DNA of 24,077 nt from JAZGER01 sp036480335. Its GTDB lineage: Bacteria > Pseudomonadota > Gammaproteobacteria > DSM-19610. A model generated the notes under the pieces. That model did no database searches. It saw only the letters and a list, made by a program, of their open reading frames with translations, and was not told the DNA's origin. A program made the position numbers and the translations under genes. Location: contig JAZGGH010000085.1 in assembly GCA_036480335.1 (NCBI GenBank), positions 1-24,077 of the forward strand. The letters run 5' to 3'. Positions 7,940-15,944 of the stretch are shown here, one piece after another (the stretch's first letter is position 1; each line of letters begins with the position of its first letter).

Positions 7940-10336
7940 CTAGTTCACCTTCTTAACAGTGATAGACCCAAACGTGCTGCCCGCATAATAACTGACAGAA
8001 GCTGGCGGTGAGAACCAGACAGCGCCTTCAGCGACATTGTCATCAATCACCAGAGGGGCATCAATCACCAGCCCATCCTGCTTCAGTTGTACTTTTTCAC
8101 CATCTTCCAGCCCCAGGCGTTTGGCATCAACACTGGATAGCCGTGCAGCACTGGTATCGGCATCAGGCGTTTGCTGAAGTGCCGGTGAACGCCTGACAAG
8201 AGAATCAACCGCATACATGGAGACAGTGCCAATTCGCTGCAAACCATCAACCTCACTGGTCACTGTTTCATTTGGAGATACCAGCATATTATTGTCTGCA
8301 GAGCCAACCCGGTTTGCCAACTCCTTACATACATCCTGACTGGAAACATACTCACAATCAGTAACATCGAATAAATTACCCAGCACACGTAGGACTTTCC
8401 AGCCTGGACGTACCGATTCAGCAGCACGACTGGCGGCAGCAAAACTCTGCCAGTCACCCTGGCAATTGACAAATGTCCCTGAAGTTTCAGACGTCGTCGC
8501 AATTGGTAAAACAACCTGCGCATAATTGCGTATTTCATCGGTCAGATACGGCGTCATGGAGACAACAAAGCCGCTATCGCTCAAGTTATTCAAAGCAGCA
8601 AACGCATTCGCGCAATCCCTTTCCGGTTCCACCGCAAACAGCAAACAGGCATCCGCCGGCGCCTGCATCATTTCCAGCGCCGTTTTACCCACTGTTTCCC
8701 GAGCCTCACCTGCGACCGTACGATGCGGCAAAACCCCGGCCAGATGAGCACCTGCCGAATTTGCACCATCGGAGAGAAAACCCAGTGTGGTGTCTGTATG
8801 CTCAGCAATATACACAGCCAGCCCGCGCAGAGCGGAAAACCCGGGAAGTGCCAGAGCAGTAGAACCCAATATTATGGCACTGTCATTTGCCGATAACAGT
8901 GTTTCAGTAATCTGTTTTGCAGTAGTGCCCGGTGCCGCATTTTTCAGCAATTCGGCAATACTGGAATCCGGTGTTGCCGCTGTTTTTTCCTGCACGGCAG
9001 CAGCCACTGCAGCCAGACTGGCAATCATTTTTGCTGGCGTTGCAATCATCTTTTCTGCTACCGGAAAAGTGACCGAATAATCAATCGGATTAATCAACAT
9101 GAGTTTCGCACCCTGCTGTGCTGCCGTACGCAGGCGATGACCAATGATAGGCTGTTCCTTACGCGGGTTGCCGCCAACAACAAGACAGGCATCAAGGGTA
9201 TCCAAAGATGCAATGGAACGACCAAGCGCCGGATAAACCGGTGTCTGAGTCTGGCCCGTGAAATCATTCTGTCGCAAACGATGATCGATATTTGATGTTC
9301 CTAGAGCCTCTGCAATTCTATTCAGCAACCAGGCTTCTTCGAGCGTTGCATTCGGAGACACAAGAATATTGATGGGTTGTGCAGATTTCGCCATTGCGAG
9401 CTTCAGGCCTTCAACAACTGTCTCCAACGCCGTTTCCCAATCGACAGCTTGCCAGCCATCACTGGTTTTTATCATCGGTTCTGTCAGGCGATCATCGCTG
9501 TTAACACCCTGATAACTGAAACGGTCGCGATCGGAAAGCCAGACTTCATTGACAGCTTCATTTTCCGCGGGCACCACGCGTTTCAATTCTCCCTGACGCG
9601 TATGTATCAGCAGATTTGAACCTACGCAGTCATGCGGACTGATAGAAGGCGTTGTTTCCAGCTCCCATGCACGCGCAGAATAACGGAAAGGTTTGGAGGT
9701 CAGGGCACCCACCGGACAAACATCAATGATGTTCCCGGACAACTCAGAATCTATACTGTTTTCAATATAGGTGCTGATTTCAAGATTTTCGCCACGGCCA
9801 ATGCCACCAATTTCTCTGAAACCACCAATATGTGTCAGAAAACGAATACAGCGCGTACAATGAATACAACGTGTCATATCCGTCGCAATTAGAGGACCAA
9901 AATTCTTATTTTCAACAACCCGTTTCTGTTCAGAAAAACGCGATATACCGCGCCCGTATTCTAATGCCACATCCTGCAACTCACACTCACCACCCTGATC
10001 ACAGATCGGGCAATCCAGCGGATGATTGATTAACAGGAATTCCATCACAGCGCGTTGCGCATTTTTGGCATAATCAGACTGTGTATGAATAATCATGCCA
10101 TCCATAACAGGCGTCGCACAGGCAGGTAACGGTTTCGGCGCTTTTTCTACTTCCACCATACACATACGGCAGTTCGCAGCGACTGGCAATTTATTGTGAT
10201 AACAAAAACGCGGCACAGTAATATCATTTTCATCGGTCACTTCAATGACCATAGCGCCTTTACGCGCCTTGTATTCAGCACCATCAATGGTAATAGTTAC
10301 CAGATCTTCAGCCACGTCTTTTTCTGTGGCGCTCAT
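7940..10336 (-). CDS. nuoG: NADH-quinone oxidoreductase subunit G (75-kDa iron-sulfur subunit)
   Basis: A 798-aa peripheral-arm subunit carrying electrons from NuoF toward NuoI. The N-terminal ferredoxin domain has 2Fe-2S ligands Cys45, 56, 59, 73. The His-Cys4Fe-4S motif (HPLDCPICDQGGEC) supplies His105, Cys109, 112, 118. The next 4Fe-4S set is Cys157, 160, 163 (CIHCTRC) and Cys207 (DVCPVG). Residues from about 220 onward form the molybdopterin-oxidoreductase-like domain without a cofactor role here. The off-pathway N7 cluster (CxxCxxxC) known from E. coli is absent; only one cysteine (SPHDCVGSN) lies there. The gene overlaps nuoF by 4 nt (ATGA). Confidence 0.97.
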   Translation of the reverse strand: MSATEKDVAEDLVTITIDGAEYKARKGAMVIEVTDENDITVPRFCYHNKLPVAANCRMCMVEVEKAPKPLPACATPVMDGMIIHTQSDYAKNAQRAVMEFLLINHPLDCPICDQGGECELQDVALEYGRGISRFSEQKRVVENKNFGPLIATDMTRCIHCTRCIRFLTHIGGFREIGGIGRGENLEISTYIENSIDSELSGNIIDVCPVGALTSKPFRYSARAWELETTPSISPHDCVGSNLLIHTRQGELKRVVPAENEAVNEVWLSDRDRFSYQGVNSDDRLTEPMIKTSDGWQAVDWETALETVVEGLKLAMAKSAQPINILVSPNATLEEAWLLNRIAEALGTSNIDHRLRQNDFTGQTQTPVYPALGRSIASLDTLDACLVVGGNPRKEQPIIGHRLRTAAQQGAKLMLINPIDYSVTFPVAEKMIATPAKMIASLAAVAAAVQEKTAATPDSSIAELLKNAAPGTTAKQITETLLSANDSAIILGSTALALPGFSALRGLAVYIAEHTDTTLGFLSDGANSAGAHLAGVLPHRTVAGEARETVGKTALEMMQAPADACLLFAVEPERDCANAFAALNNLSDSGFVVSMTPYLTDEIRNYAQVVLPIATTSETSGTFVNCQGDWQSFAAASRAAESVRPGWKVLRVLGNLFDVTDCEYVSSQDVCKELANRVGSADNNMLVSPNETVTSEVDGLQRIGTVSMYAVDSLVRRSPALQQTPDADTSAARLSSVDAKRLGLEDGEKVQLKQDGLVIDAPLVIDDNVAEGAVWFSPPASVSYYAGSTFGSITVKKVN

Positions 10337-11640
10337 GCTGCCGCCCCCTTTTCACCCTTGTAACTACTGGTGCCCGGCATACAGTGTTTATGCGTCACAT
10401 GGTATTCAAACTCTTCTCTGAAATACTTGATGAAACTTTGTACCGGCCAGGCAGCTGCATCACCAAAAGCACAAATAGTATGCCCTTCAATCTGACCCGC
10501 CGCACTTTCCAGCAGGTCGATATCTTCCATCGTGCCGTTACCTTCCTCAATACGTTTAATGACGCGATACATCCAGCCACAGCCTTCTCGACAGGGCGTA
10601 CACTGACCACAGGATTCCGCGTAATAAAAACGCGAAATGCGCTCCAGTGCTTTCACCATACAGGTCGAATCATCCATCACAATCATACCGGCAGAACCTA
10701 ATGCCGAATTTGCTTTTGCGAGTGAATCATAATCCAGATCTACTTCCATAATGACATCTGCTGGCATCACCGGCATTGAACAACCACCGGGAATAATGGC
10801 TTTCAGTTTATGGCCATCGCGCACACCACCGGCCAACGCCAGCAATTCGCTGAAAGGCGCGCCCATGGCAATTTCATAATTACCCGGCTTATTGACATGC
10901 CCGGAGACACACCAGATTTTTTCGCCACCATTGTTTGGCCGTCCCAGCTGCAGAAACCAGTCAGCGCCATTGCGCATAATGACCGGCACCGATGCCAGTG
11001 TTTCCGTATTGTTAATCGTTGTTGGCTTACCATACAGACCAAAATTAGCCGGGAATGGTGGTTTGAAACGTGGCTGACCTTTCTTGCCTTCCAGTGAATT
11101 CAACAACGCGGTTTCTTCACCACAAATATAAGCACCGGCACCAAGATGCGAATACAGATCAAAGTCGATACCCGATCCCTGCAGATCATGGCCAAGCAAA
11201 CCGGCTTCATAGGCTTCTTTCAGCGCGCGCTCAAAATGTTCAAAGGGTTCGTGATGAAATTCGCCACGCATGTAGTTATATCCTACAGTAGCACCGATAG
11301 AATAACCGGCAATGGCCATTCCTTCGATCAGTGCATGCGGGTTATAGCGCAGAATGTCCCGATCCTTACAGGTACCCGGCTCAGATTCATCCGAATTACA
11401 GACAATGTATTTTTGCCCAGGCGCATTTCTGGGCATAAAACTCCACTTCAGTCCGGTTGAAAAACCAGCACCACCCCTGCCACGTAACGCAGAAGCTTTC
11501 ACCTCATTGATGATATCTTCCTGCGAAGTCTTCTCTTTGAGGATTTTTTTCCAGGCATCGTATCCGCCGGTCTTGAGATAGTTCTCAAGCGTCCAGGGTT
11601 CATCATACTGCAGGGTTGTAAAACAGACCTGATTAACCAT
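10333..11640 (-). CDS. nuoF: NADH-quinone oxidoreductase subunit F (NADH/FMN site)
   Basis: A 435-aa flavoprotein that oxidises NADH and holds FMN and cluster N3. The FMN/NADH-binding glycine-rich stretch ALRGRGGAGFSTGLKWSF is at residues 51-68. The NADH-binding region GAGAYICGEETALLNSLEG is near 168-186. The N3 ligands are Cys344, 347, 350 (ESCGQCTPCREGC) and Cys390 (HTICAFGDAAAWP). It starts 3 nt after the nuoE stop and ends in an ATGA overlap with nuoG. Full length and intact. Confidence 0.97.
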   Translation of the reverse strand: MVNQVCFTTLQYDEPWTLENYLKTGGYDAWKKILKEKTSQEDIINEVKASALRGRGGAGFSTGLKWSFMPRNAPGQKYIVCNSDESEPGTCKDRDILRYNPHALIEGMAIAGYSIGATVGYNYMRGEFHHEPFEHFERALKEAYEAGLLGHDLQGSGIDFDLYSHLGAGAYICGEETALLNSLEGKKGQPRFKPPFPANFGLYGKPTTINNTETLASVPVIMRNGADWFLQLGRPNNGGEKIWCVSGHVNKPGNYEIAMGAPFSELLALAGGVRDGHKLKAIIPGGCSMPVMPADVIMEVDLDYDSLAKANSALGSAGMIVMDDSTCMVKALERISRFYYAESCGQCTPCREGCGWMYRVIKRIEEGNGTMEDIDLLESAAGQIEGHTICAFGDAAAWPVQSFIKYFREEFEYHVTHKHCMPGTSSYKGEKGAAA

Positions 11641-11643
11641 GCC

Positions 11644-12129
11644 TTACTCCAGTCCGTCCAGAATCTGATCCACCTTTTCAGGGGTCAGATTTTCGTGGTA
11701 ATGGCCATTGACTGCCATCATCGGTGCACCGACACAGGCCGCCAGGCATTCTTCTTCCTTTTTCAGGGTAATGCGATCGTCCGACGTTGTTTCGCCCAAC
11801 TTGATACCCAGCTTGTTTTCAATGTGTTCGACAATATTTTCAGAGCCACAAAGCATACAGGATATGTTGGTACAGATCGCCACCATATTCCTGCCAACCG
11901 GCTCCAGCTCAAGCATGGAATAAAAACTGCCAACCTCATACACAGCTACAGGCGGCATATCCAGATAGTCTGCGACTGCATCCATTAACTCACGGGTCAG
12001 CCAGCCACCATTGCTTTCCTGTGCTGCCTGCAACGCAGCGATCACTGCAGACTGTTTCTGGTCAGCGGGAAATTTGCTCAGCCAATGGTCAATCGTGTCC
12101 CGAACTTCCTGGGGAATACTCTGCTTCAT
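11644..12129 (-). CDS. nuoE: NADH-quinone oxidoreductase subunit E (2Fe-2S cluster N1a)
   Basis: A 161-aa thioredoxin-fold ferredoxin of the NADH-dehydrogenase module. The four N1a ligands are visible as Cys86 and Cys91 (ICTNISCMLCG) and Cys128 and Cys132 (EECLAACVGAP). The preceding VYEVGSFYSMLELEPVGR matches the family (VxEVxxFYxMF style). Its ATG shares the A of the nuoD TAA stop (TAATG), and nuoF follows after 3 nt. Confidence 0.97.
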   Translation of the reverse strand: MKQSIPQEVRDTIDHWLSKFPADQKQSAVIAALQAAQESNGGWLTRELMDAVADYLDMPPVAVYEVGSFYSMLELEPVGRNMVAICTNISCMLCGSENIVEHIENKLGIKLGETTSDDRITLKKEEECLAACVGAPMMAVNGHYHENLTPEKVDQILDGLE

Positions 12130-13382
12130 TAACGGTCAACCTCACCAAATACAATATCCTGAGTGCCTATAATAGCCACCACATCTGCCAACATGTGGCC
12201 TTTGGCCATTTCATCCAGTGCTGACAGATGCACAAAACCCGGCGCCCGAATTTTCAGACGGTAAGGCTTATTGGCCCCATCAGAAACCAGATAAACACCA
12301 AACTCACCCTTGGGATGCTCAACAGCCGCATAAGCCTCACCCTCAGGCAGACAAAAACCTTCGGTAAATAGCTTGAAATGATGGATCAGGGATTCCATGT
12401 CTGTTTTCATGGCTTCACGCGAGGGCGGTGTTAACTTGTGATCATCTGCCATCACTGGCCCTGGATTTTTGCGCAACCAGTCGGCACATTGTTTGATGAT
12501 CCTGTTGGATTGGCGCATTTCTTCAATACGTACCAGATAACGATCATAACAATCACCGTTATTACCCACAGGAATTTCAAAATCCATCTTGTCATAAACA
12601 GCATATGGCTGTTTTTTACGTAAATCCCAGGCAAACCCGGAGCCACGAATCATCGGCCCCGTAAAGCCCAGTTGCAGCGCACGCTCGGGAGAGACAACAC
12701 CGATATCTACCGTCCGCTGTTTCCAGATACGGTTATCCGTCAGCAAGGTTTCGTATTCATCAACACAGCCCGGAAAACGCTGGGTAAAATCATCGATAAA
12801 ATCCAGTAGAGAACCCTGCCGATTTTTATTCAGACGTTTGACATCTTTTTCATTATGCCATTTGGATGTTTCATAATGCGGCATCCGATCTGGCAGATCT
12901 CGATAAACACCGCCAGGCCGATAATAGGTTGCGTGTAAACGCGCACCTGAAACGGCTTCATAACAGTCCATCAAATCTTCACGCTCACGGAAGGTATAGA
13001 GGAACACGGTCATTGCGCCGATATCCAGACCGTGCGCACCCAGCCACAGTAAATGATTAAGAATGCGAGTGATTTCATCAAACATGGTGCGAATGTATTG
13101 CGCCCGCAGAGGCACATCGACACCCAGCAGTTTTTCCATCGCCAGTACATAGCCGTGCTCATTACACATCATCGACACATAATCCAGCCGATCCATGTAA
13201 CCAATACTCTGGTTATAGGGTTTGCTTTCAGCCAGTTTCTCTGTGCCGCGATGCAATAGCCCTATATGCGGATCAGCACGCTGCACCACCTCGCCATCCA
13301 TTTCCAGGATAAGGCGTAAAACACCATGCGCGGCAGGATGCTGAGGGCCGAAGTTAAGTGTGTAATTTCTAATTTCAGACAT
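12129..13382 (-). CDS. nuoD: NADH-quinone oxidoreductase subunit D (49-kDa, quinone site)
   Basis: A 417-aa subunit descended from the large subunit of NiFe hydrogenase; with NuoB it forms the quinone-reduction site. The N-terminus MSEIRNYTLNFGPQHPAAHG is canonical, with the quinone-site histidine region at residues 14-20. GYMDRLDYVSMMCNEHGY (61-78) follows, and the C-terminus reads IIGTQDIVFGEVDR. I chose the ATG at 13382, preceded by GAAGG 8 nt away and placed 4 nt after the nuoC stop. The frame stays open upstream to 13502, but that 40-residue extension overlaps the end of nuoC and has no family resemblance. Not fused to nuoC, unlike in E. coli. Confidence 0.96.
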   Translation of the reverse strand: MSEIRNYTLNFGPQHPAAHGVLRLILEMDGEVVQRADPHIGLLHRGTEKLAESKPYNQSIGYMDRLDYVSMMCNEHGYVLAMEKLLGVDVPLRAQYIRTMFDEITRILNHLLWLGAHGLDIGAMTVFLYTFREREDLMDCYEAVSGARLHATYYRPGGVYRDLPDRMPHYETSKWHNEKDVKRLNKNRQGSLLDFIDDFTQRFPGCVDEYETLLTDNRIWKQRTVDIGVVSPERALQLGFTGPMIRGSGFAWDLRKKQPYAVYDKMDFEIPVGNNGDCYDRYLVRIEEMRQSNRIIKQCADWLRKNPGPVMADDHKLTPPSREAMKTDMESLIHHFKLFTEGFCLPEGEAYAAVEHPKGEFGVYLVSDGANKPYRLKIRAPGFVHLSALDEMAKGHMLADVVAIIGTQDIVFGEVDR

Positions 13383-13386
13383 AGTG

Positions 13387-14139
13387 TCAGCCTTCATCCC
13401 CGGCAACTGAAGGGGGTTCTTCTTCTGGAACAGGATCGGAAACCGATGTTGTTGCGACCTTTCCGCCACGAATAACGCGTGGCACCAGCACCCTCGGTTC
13501 AATACTCACAGGCTGATAAATCACCCGTCCCTGCTCAGCATCGTAACGTACCTCAACATTCCCACTCAAGGGGAAATCCTTACGGAACGGATGACCGATA
13601 AAACCGTAATCGGTCAGGATACGCCGTAAATCAGGGTGCCCTTCAAACATAATACCAAACAGATCAAATGCCTCGCGTTCAAACCAGTTAGCTGCACTCC
13701 AGACCGGCAACACAGACGGCACCATCGGCAACTGACCTTCAGGTGTATAAACACGCACCCTGAGACGGTGATTCAGGGCAACGGACAGGAGGTGATAAAC
13801 AACGGCAAAACGCCGCTCAGTGGCATCCGTTTCTGTCGATAACTCAGTATCATCAACTTTCATGCGCGATGCGCTGTTGGCAGCAACACCACGACTGAAT
13901 CCTGAACTGGAGGCGCCAGAGGTTTCCCATTCAGCATCACCAAAGGCAATATAGTCAACGCCACAGAGATCAATCAGTTGATCAAAACGAAAAATGTGGC
14001 TGGATTTAAGTCGCTCACAAACATCAATCAGATCTTTAGCAGCAATCTCAATCGTCACTTCATCCACAGCAACAACACATGATTGAAGCGTACTTCCAAA
14101 GGTTTCATGCAAAGCAGACTGCAAGCTAGCTGGTTTCAT
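13387..14139 (-). CDS. nuoC: NADH-quinone oxidoreductase subunit C (30-kDa)
   Basis: A 250-aa peripheral-arm subunit. The family signature WFEREAFDLFGIMFEGHPD is at residues 152-170, followed by LRRILTDYGFIGHPFRKDFP. Between the VDYIAF strand and the RFAVVYHLLS strand there is a ~42-residue low-conservation loop (about 67-108, rich in Ser, Ala, Asp and Glu) that shorter NuoC proteins lack. The C-terminal ~25 residues are also acidic and proline-rich (VPEEEPPSVAGDEG). It lies 8 nt after nuoB and 4 nt before nuoD. Confidence 0.96.
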   Translation of the reverse strand: MKPASLQSALHETFGSTLQSCVVAVDEVTIEIAAKDLIDVCERLKSSHIFRFDQLIDLCGVDYIAFGDAEWETSGASSSGFSRGVAANSASRMKVDDTELSTETDATERRFAVVYHLLSVALNHRLRVRVYTPEGQLPMVPSVLPVWSAANWFEREAFDLFGIMFEGHPDLRRILTDYGFIGHPFRKDFPLSGNVEVRYDAEQGRVIYQPVSIEPRVLVPRVIRGGKVATTSVSDPVPEEEPPSVAGDEG

Positions 14140-14147
14140 AAGGAATC

Positions 14148-14630
14148 TCAGGCCTGACGCGCAATGGTGCTGGTGCGTTTAATTTTATTCTGCAATTGCA
14201 AAATTCCGTAGAGCAAAGCTTCTGCTGTCGGCGGGCAACCCGGCACATATATGTCCACTGGAACAATCCGATCACAACCACGCACAACGGCGTAGGAATA
14301 ATGATAATAGCCACCACCATTTGCGCAGGAGCCCATTGAAATAACCCAGCGAGGTTCTGGCATCTGGTCATACACTTTGCGCAGGGCCGGTGCCATTTTA
14401 TTGCACAGGGTTCCGGCAACAATCATCACATCTGATTGCCGCGGACTGGGGCGGAACACAATACCAAAACGATCAAGATCGTAACGTGATGCACCGGCCT
14501 GCATCATTTCGACAGCACAACAGGCCAGCCCGAACGTCATTGGCCACATGGAACCGGTACGCGCCCAGTTAATCAGTTTATCGGCAGTGGTTGTGACAAA
14601 ACCTTCTTCGAGGATACCTTCAATACCCAT
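14148..14630 (-). CDS. nuoB: NADH-quinone oxidoreductase subunit B (cluster N2)
   Basis: A 160-aa subunit carrying the terminal 4Fe-4S cluster N2, which reduces ubiquinone. The ligands are the tandem Cys37-Cys38 (TFGLACCAVEMM), Cys102 (SMGSCANGGGYY) and Cys132 (YVPGCPPTAEAL), all present and correctly spaced. FRPSPRQSDVMIVAGTL is the conserved loop at the NuoD interface. It lies 38 nt after nuoA. Confidence 0.98.
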   Translation of the reverse strand: MGIEGILEEGFVTTTADKLINWARTGSMWPMTFGLACCAVEMMQAGASRYDLDRFGIVFRPSPRQSDVMIVAGTLCNKMAPALRKVYDQMPEPRWVISMGSCANGGGYYHYSYAVVRGCDRIVPVDIYVPGCPPTAEALLYGILQLQNKIKRTSTIARQA

Positions 14631-14668
14631 TGTTTATACTCCCGCCCTGCTTACTGGTCTGATCCTGA

Positions 14669-15025
14669 TCATTCCCATTCCAACGCCCCTTTTTTCCATT
14701 CGTAGATAAATCCAATTACAAGAATACCGAGAAAAACAAACATCGCCAGCAAACCAAACATGCCGATTTCCTTTAGTACAATTGCCCAGGGGAAAAGAAA
14801 AGCTATTTCAAGATCAAAAATAATGAACAGGATCGCAACCAGATAATACCGCACATCAAAACGCATACGGGTATCTTCAAAGGGTTCGAAGCCACATTCA
14901 TAGGACGATAACTTCTCATCGTCGGGTTTATGCGGACTCATCAGGTAACCGAACAGAATAGGCCCCAGCCCAAACCCAATACCGACAGCAATGAATAACA
15001 GAATCGGTAAATAATTTTCGAGCAT
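14669..15025 (-). CDS. nuoA: NADH-quinone oxidoreductase subunit A
   Basis: A 118-aa membrane subunit with three transmembrane helices (ND3 homologue). The long first loop contains LSSYECGFEPFEDTRMRFDV, including the conserved cysteine (Cys44) known to change accessibility in the active/deactive transition. It is followed by YYLVAILFIIFDLEIAFLFP. It is the first gene of the operon; AGAGAGG sits 4 nt before the ATG, and a promoter candidate lies about 65 nt upstream. Confidence 0.97.
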   Translation of the reverse strand: MLENYLPILLFIAVGIGFGLGPILFGYLMSPHKPDDEKLSSYECGFEPFEDTRMRFDVRYYLVAILFIIFDLEIAFLFPWAIVLKEIGMFGLLAMFVFLGILVIGFIYEWKKGALEWE

Positions 15026-15090
15026 AACGCCTCTCTAACGGTTATACGGACTAATACAGTTTCAGTGATGAATTTTCTGAGCCGACAGGA

Positions 15091-15120
15091 AGTCTAGGCC
15101 ACACACTTAACGAGTGTCAA
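15091..15120 (-). promoter_or_regulatory. Candidate promoter of the nuo operon
   Basis: On the minus strand a perfect -35 TTGACA (15115-15120) is followed after 18 nt by TAGACT (15091-15096, four of six matches to TATAAT). Transcription would start near 15084, giving a leader of about 60 nt before nuoA. It is the best sigma-70 match I see in the gap between tRNA-Leu and nuoA. Confidence 0.5.
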
Positions 15121-15183
15121 GCAGACATGTCGTTAAAAACAAACATAAGAAGATCGTAATAAAACAGGGGTTTATGGCGGGAT

Positions 15184-15212
15184 AAAAACTATTATGGCGC
15201 AACAGTCGCCAT
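15184..15212 (-). terminator. Weak intrinsic terminator candidate downstream of secG/tRNA-Leu
   Basis: On the minus strand a 6-bp stem ATGGCG/CGCCAT with a 7-nt loop (15194-15212) is followed by AATAGTTTTTATC. The stem is short and the T run imperfect, so read-through into nuo is possible. It would separate the secG-tRNA-Leu transcript from the nuo operon. The rest of the 15026-15337 gap holds only the promoter candidate; I see no gene in it. Confidence 0.35.
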
Positions 15213-15337
15213 TCTTTCGAGATAAACCTGAAAAAATTCAGTTGAATTGTAGCGAGGCTGACTAAGCTACTGACTACACGAGAGTTTCACGGATTAATTT
15301 GGGATAAAATCGTATCAATCATACTGCAAGTTCAAGA

Positions 15338-15422
15338 TGGTGCCGACGGCCGGAGTCGAACCGGCACAGCTTACGCCACTACCCCCTCAAGATAGCGTGT
15401 CTACCAATTCCACCACGTCGGC
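15338..15422 (-). tRNA. tRNA-Leu (anticodon GAG)
   Basis: An 85-nt class II tRNA on the minus strand with encoded CCA (15338-15340). The acceptor stem GCCGACG/CGTCGGC is perfect. The D arm has TGGTGGAATTGGTAGACACG, typical of tRNA-Leu. The anticodon stem-loop CTATC-TTGAGGG-GGTAG places GAG at 34-36, and a long variable arm (TGGCGTAAGCT region) precedes the GGTTCGACTCC T arm. It begins 10 nt after the secG stop, a placement conserved in many gammaproteobacteria, so it is probably processed from the secG transcript. Confidence 0.96.
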
Positions 15423-15432
15423 AATAAAGAAA

Positions 15433-15888
15433 TTAATTCTCTACAGGGACTTCCTGAGGAACCTCAACAACAGGCAGGTCTGACGCAGGCAAATCAGTCA
15501 GAGGCAAATCTGATGCATCACTGCCCTGTTCTATCGATGGCAAATCCGTCGGCGGCAGGTCAGTCAGAGGCAAATCGGTTGGTTCTGGCATCACAGCAGA
15601 TTCTGTTTCAACTTCATTCCCAATCGATTCTGTAACGGAGGTATGTACATTTGCTTCCCGGTTAACCAATGGGGATGAGAGCAATACACTGTTGATAAAA
15701 AAGGCGGCTGCCAGTATTCCTGTCAGCCTTGTCAGGAAAGAACTAGACCCCTGAGCACCAAACACTGAGCCTGACGCACCACTACCAAAAGCGGCCCCCA
15801 TATCGGCACCCTTGCCCTGCTGCAGCAACACAAGCCCAATGACCAGTAAACCGAACACTACCTGTAGCATCATTAATATTGAAAACAT
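15433..15888 (-). CDS. secG: Preprotein translocase subunit SecG with a DLP-repeat tail
   Basis: A 151-aa inner-membrane component of the SecYEG channel that aids SecA-driven export. The first ~72 residues are standard: TM1 (MFSILMMLQVVFGLLVIGLV), LLQQGKGADMGAAFGSGASG, VFGAQGSSSFLTRLTGILA and TM2. The C-terminal ~75 residues are an acidic, proline-rich extension with six DLP units at residues 105, 110, 115, 127, 132 and 137 (TDLPLTDLPPTDLP, then SDLPLTDLPASDLP). E. coli SecG is 110 aa, so this tail is long, though variable C-termini are common in SecG. AGGTGG lies 4 nt before the ATG. It follows tpiA after 56 nt. Confidence 0.94.
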   Translation of the reverse strand: MFSILMMLQVVFGLLVIGLVLLQQGKGADMGAAFGSGASGSVFGAQGSSSFLTRLTGILAAAFFINSVLLSSPLVNREANVHTSVTESIGNEVETESAVMPEPTDLPLTDLPPTDLPSIEQGSDASDLPLTDLPASDLPVVEVPQEVPVEN

Positions 15889-15944
15889 TTATCCACCTGC
15901 AATACTGCCAAGTTTAATAATCAGCAGTGATACATTAAAAATAG

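Noticed and set aside
13383..13502. Longer NuoD with a 40-residue N-terminal extension
   Set aside because: The extension overlaps the nuoC end, resembles no NuoD, and a good ribosome site precedes the ATG at 13382.
15440..15600. Short regular DNA repeats as a possible CRISPR or VNTR locus
   Set aside because: The units are codons of the SecG DLP tail, in frame, with no spacer structure.
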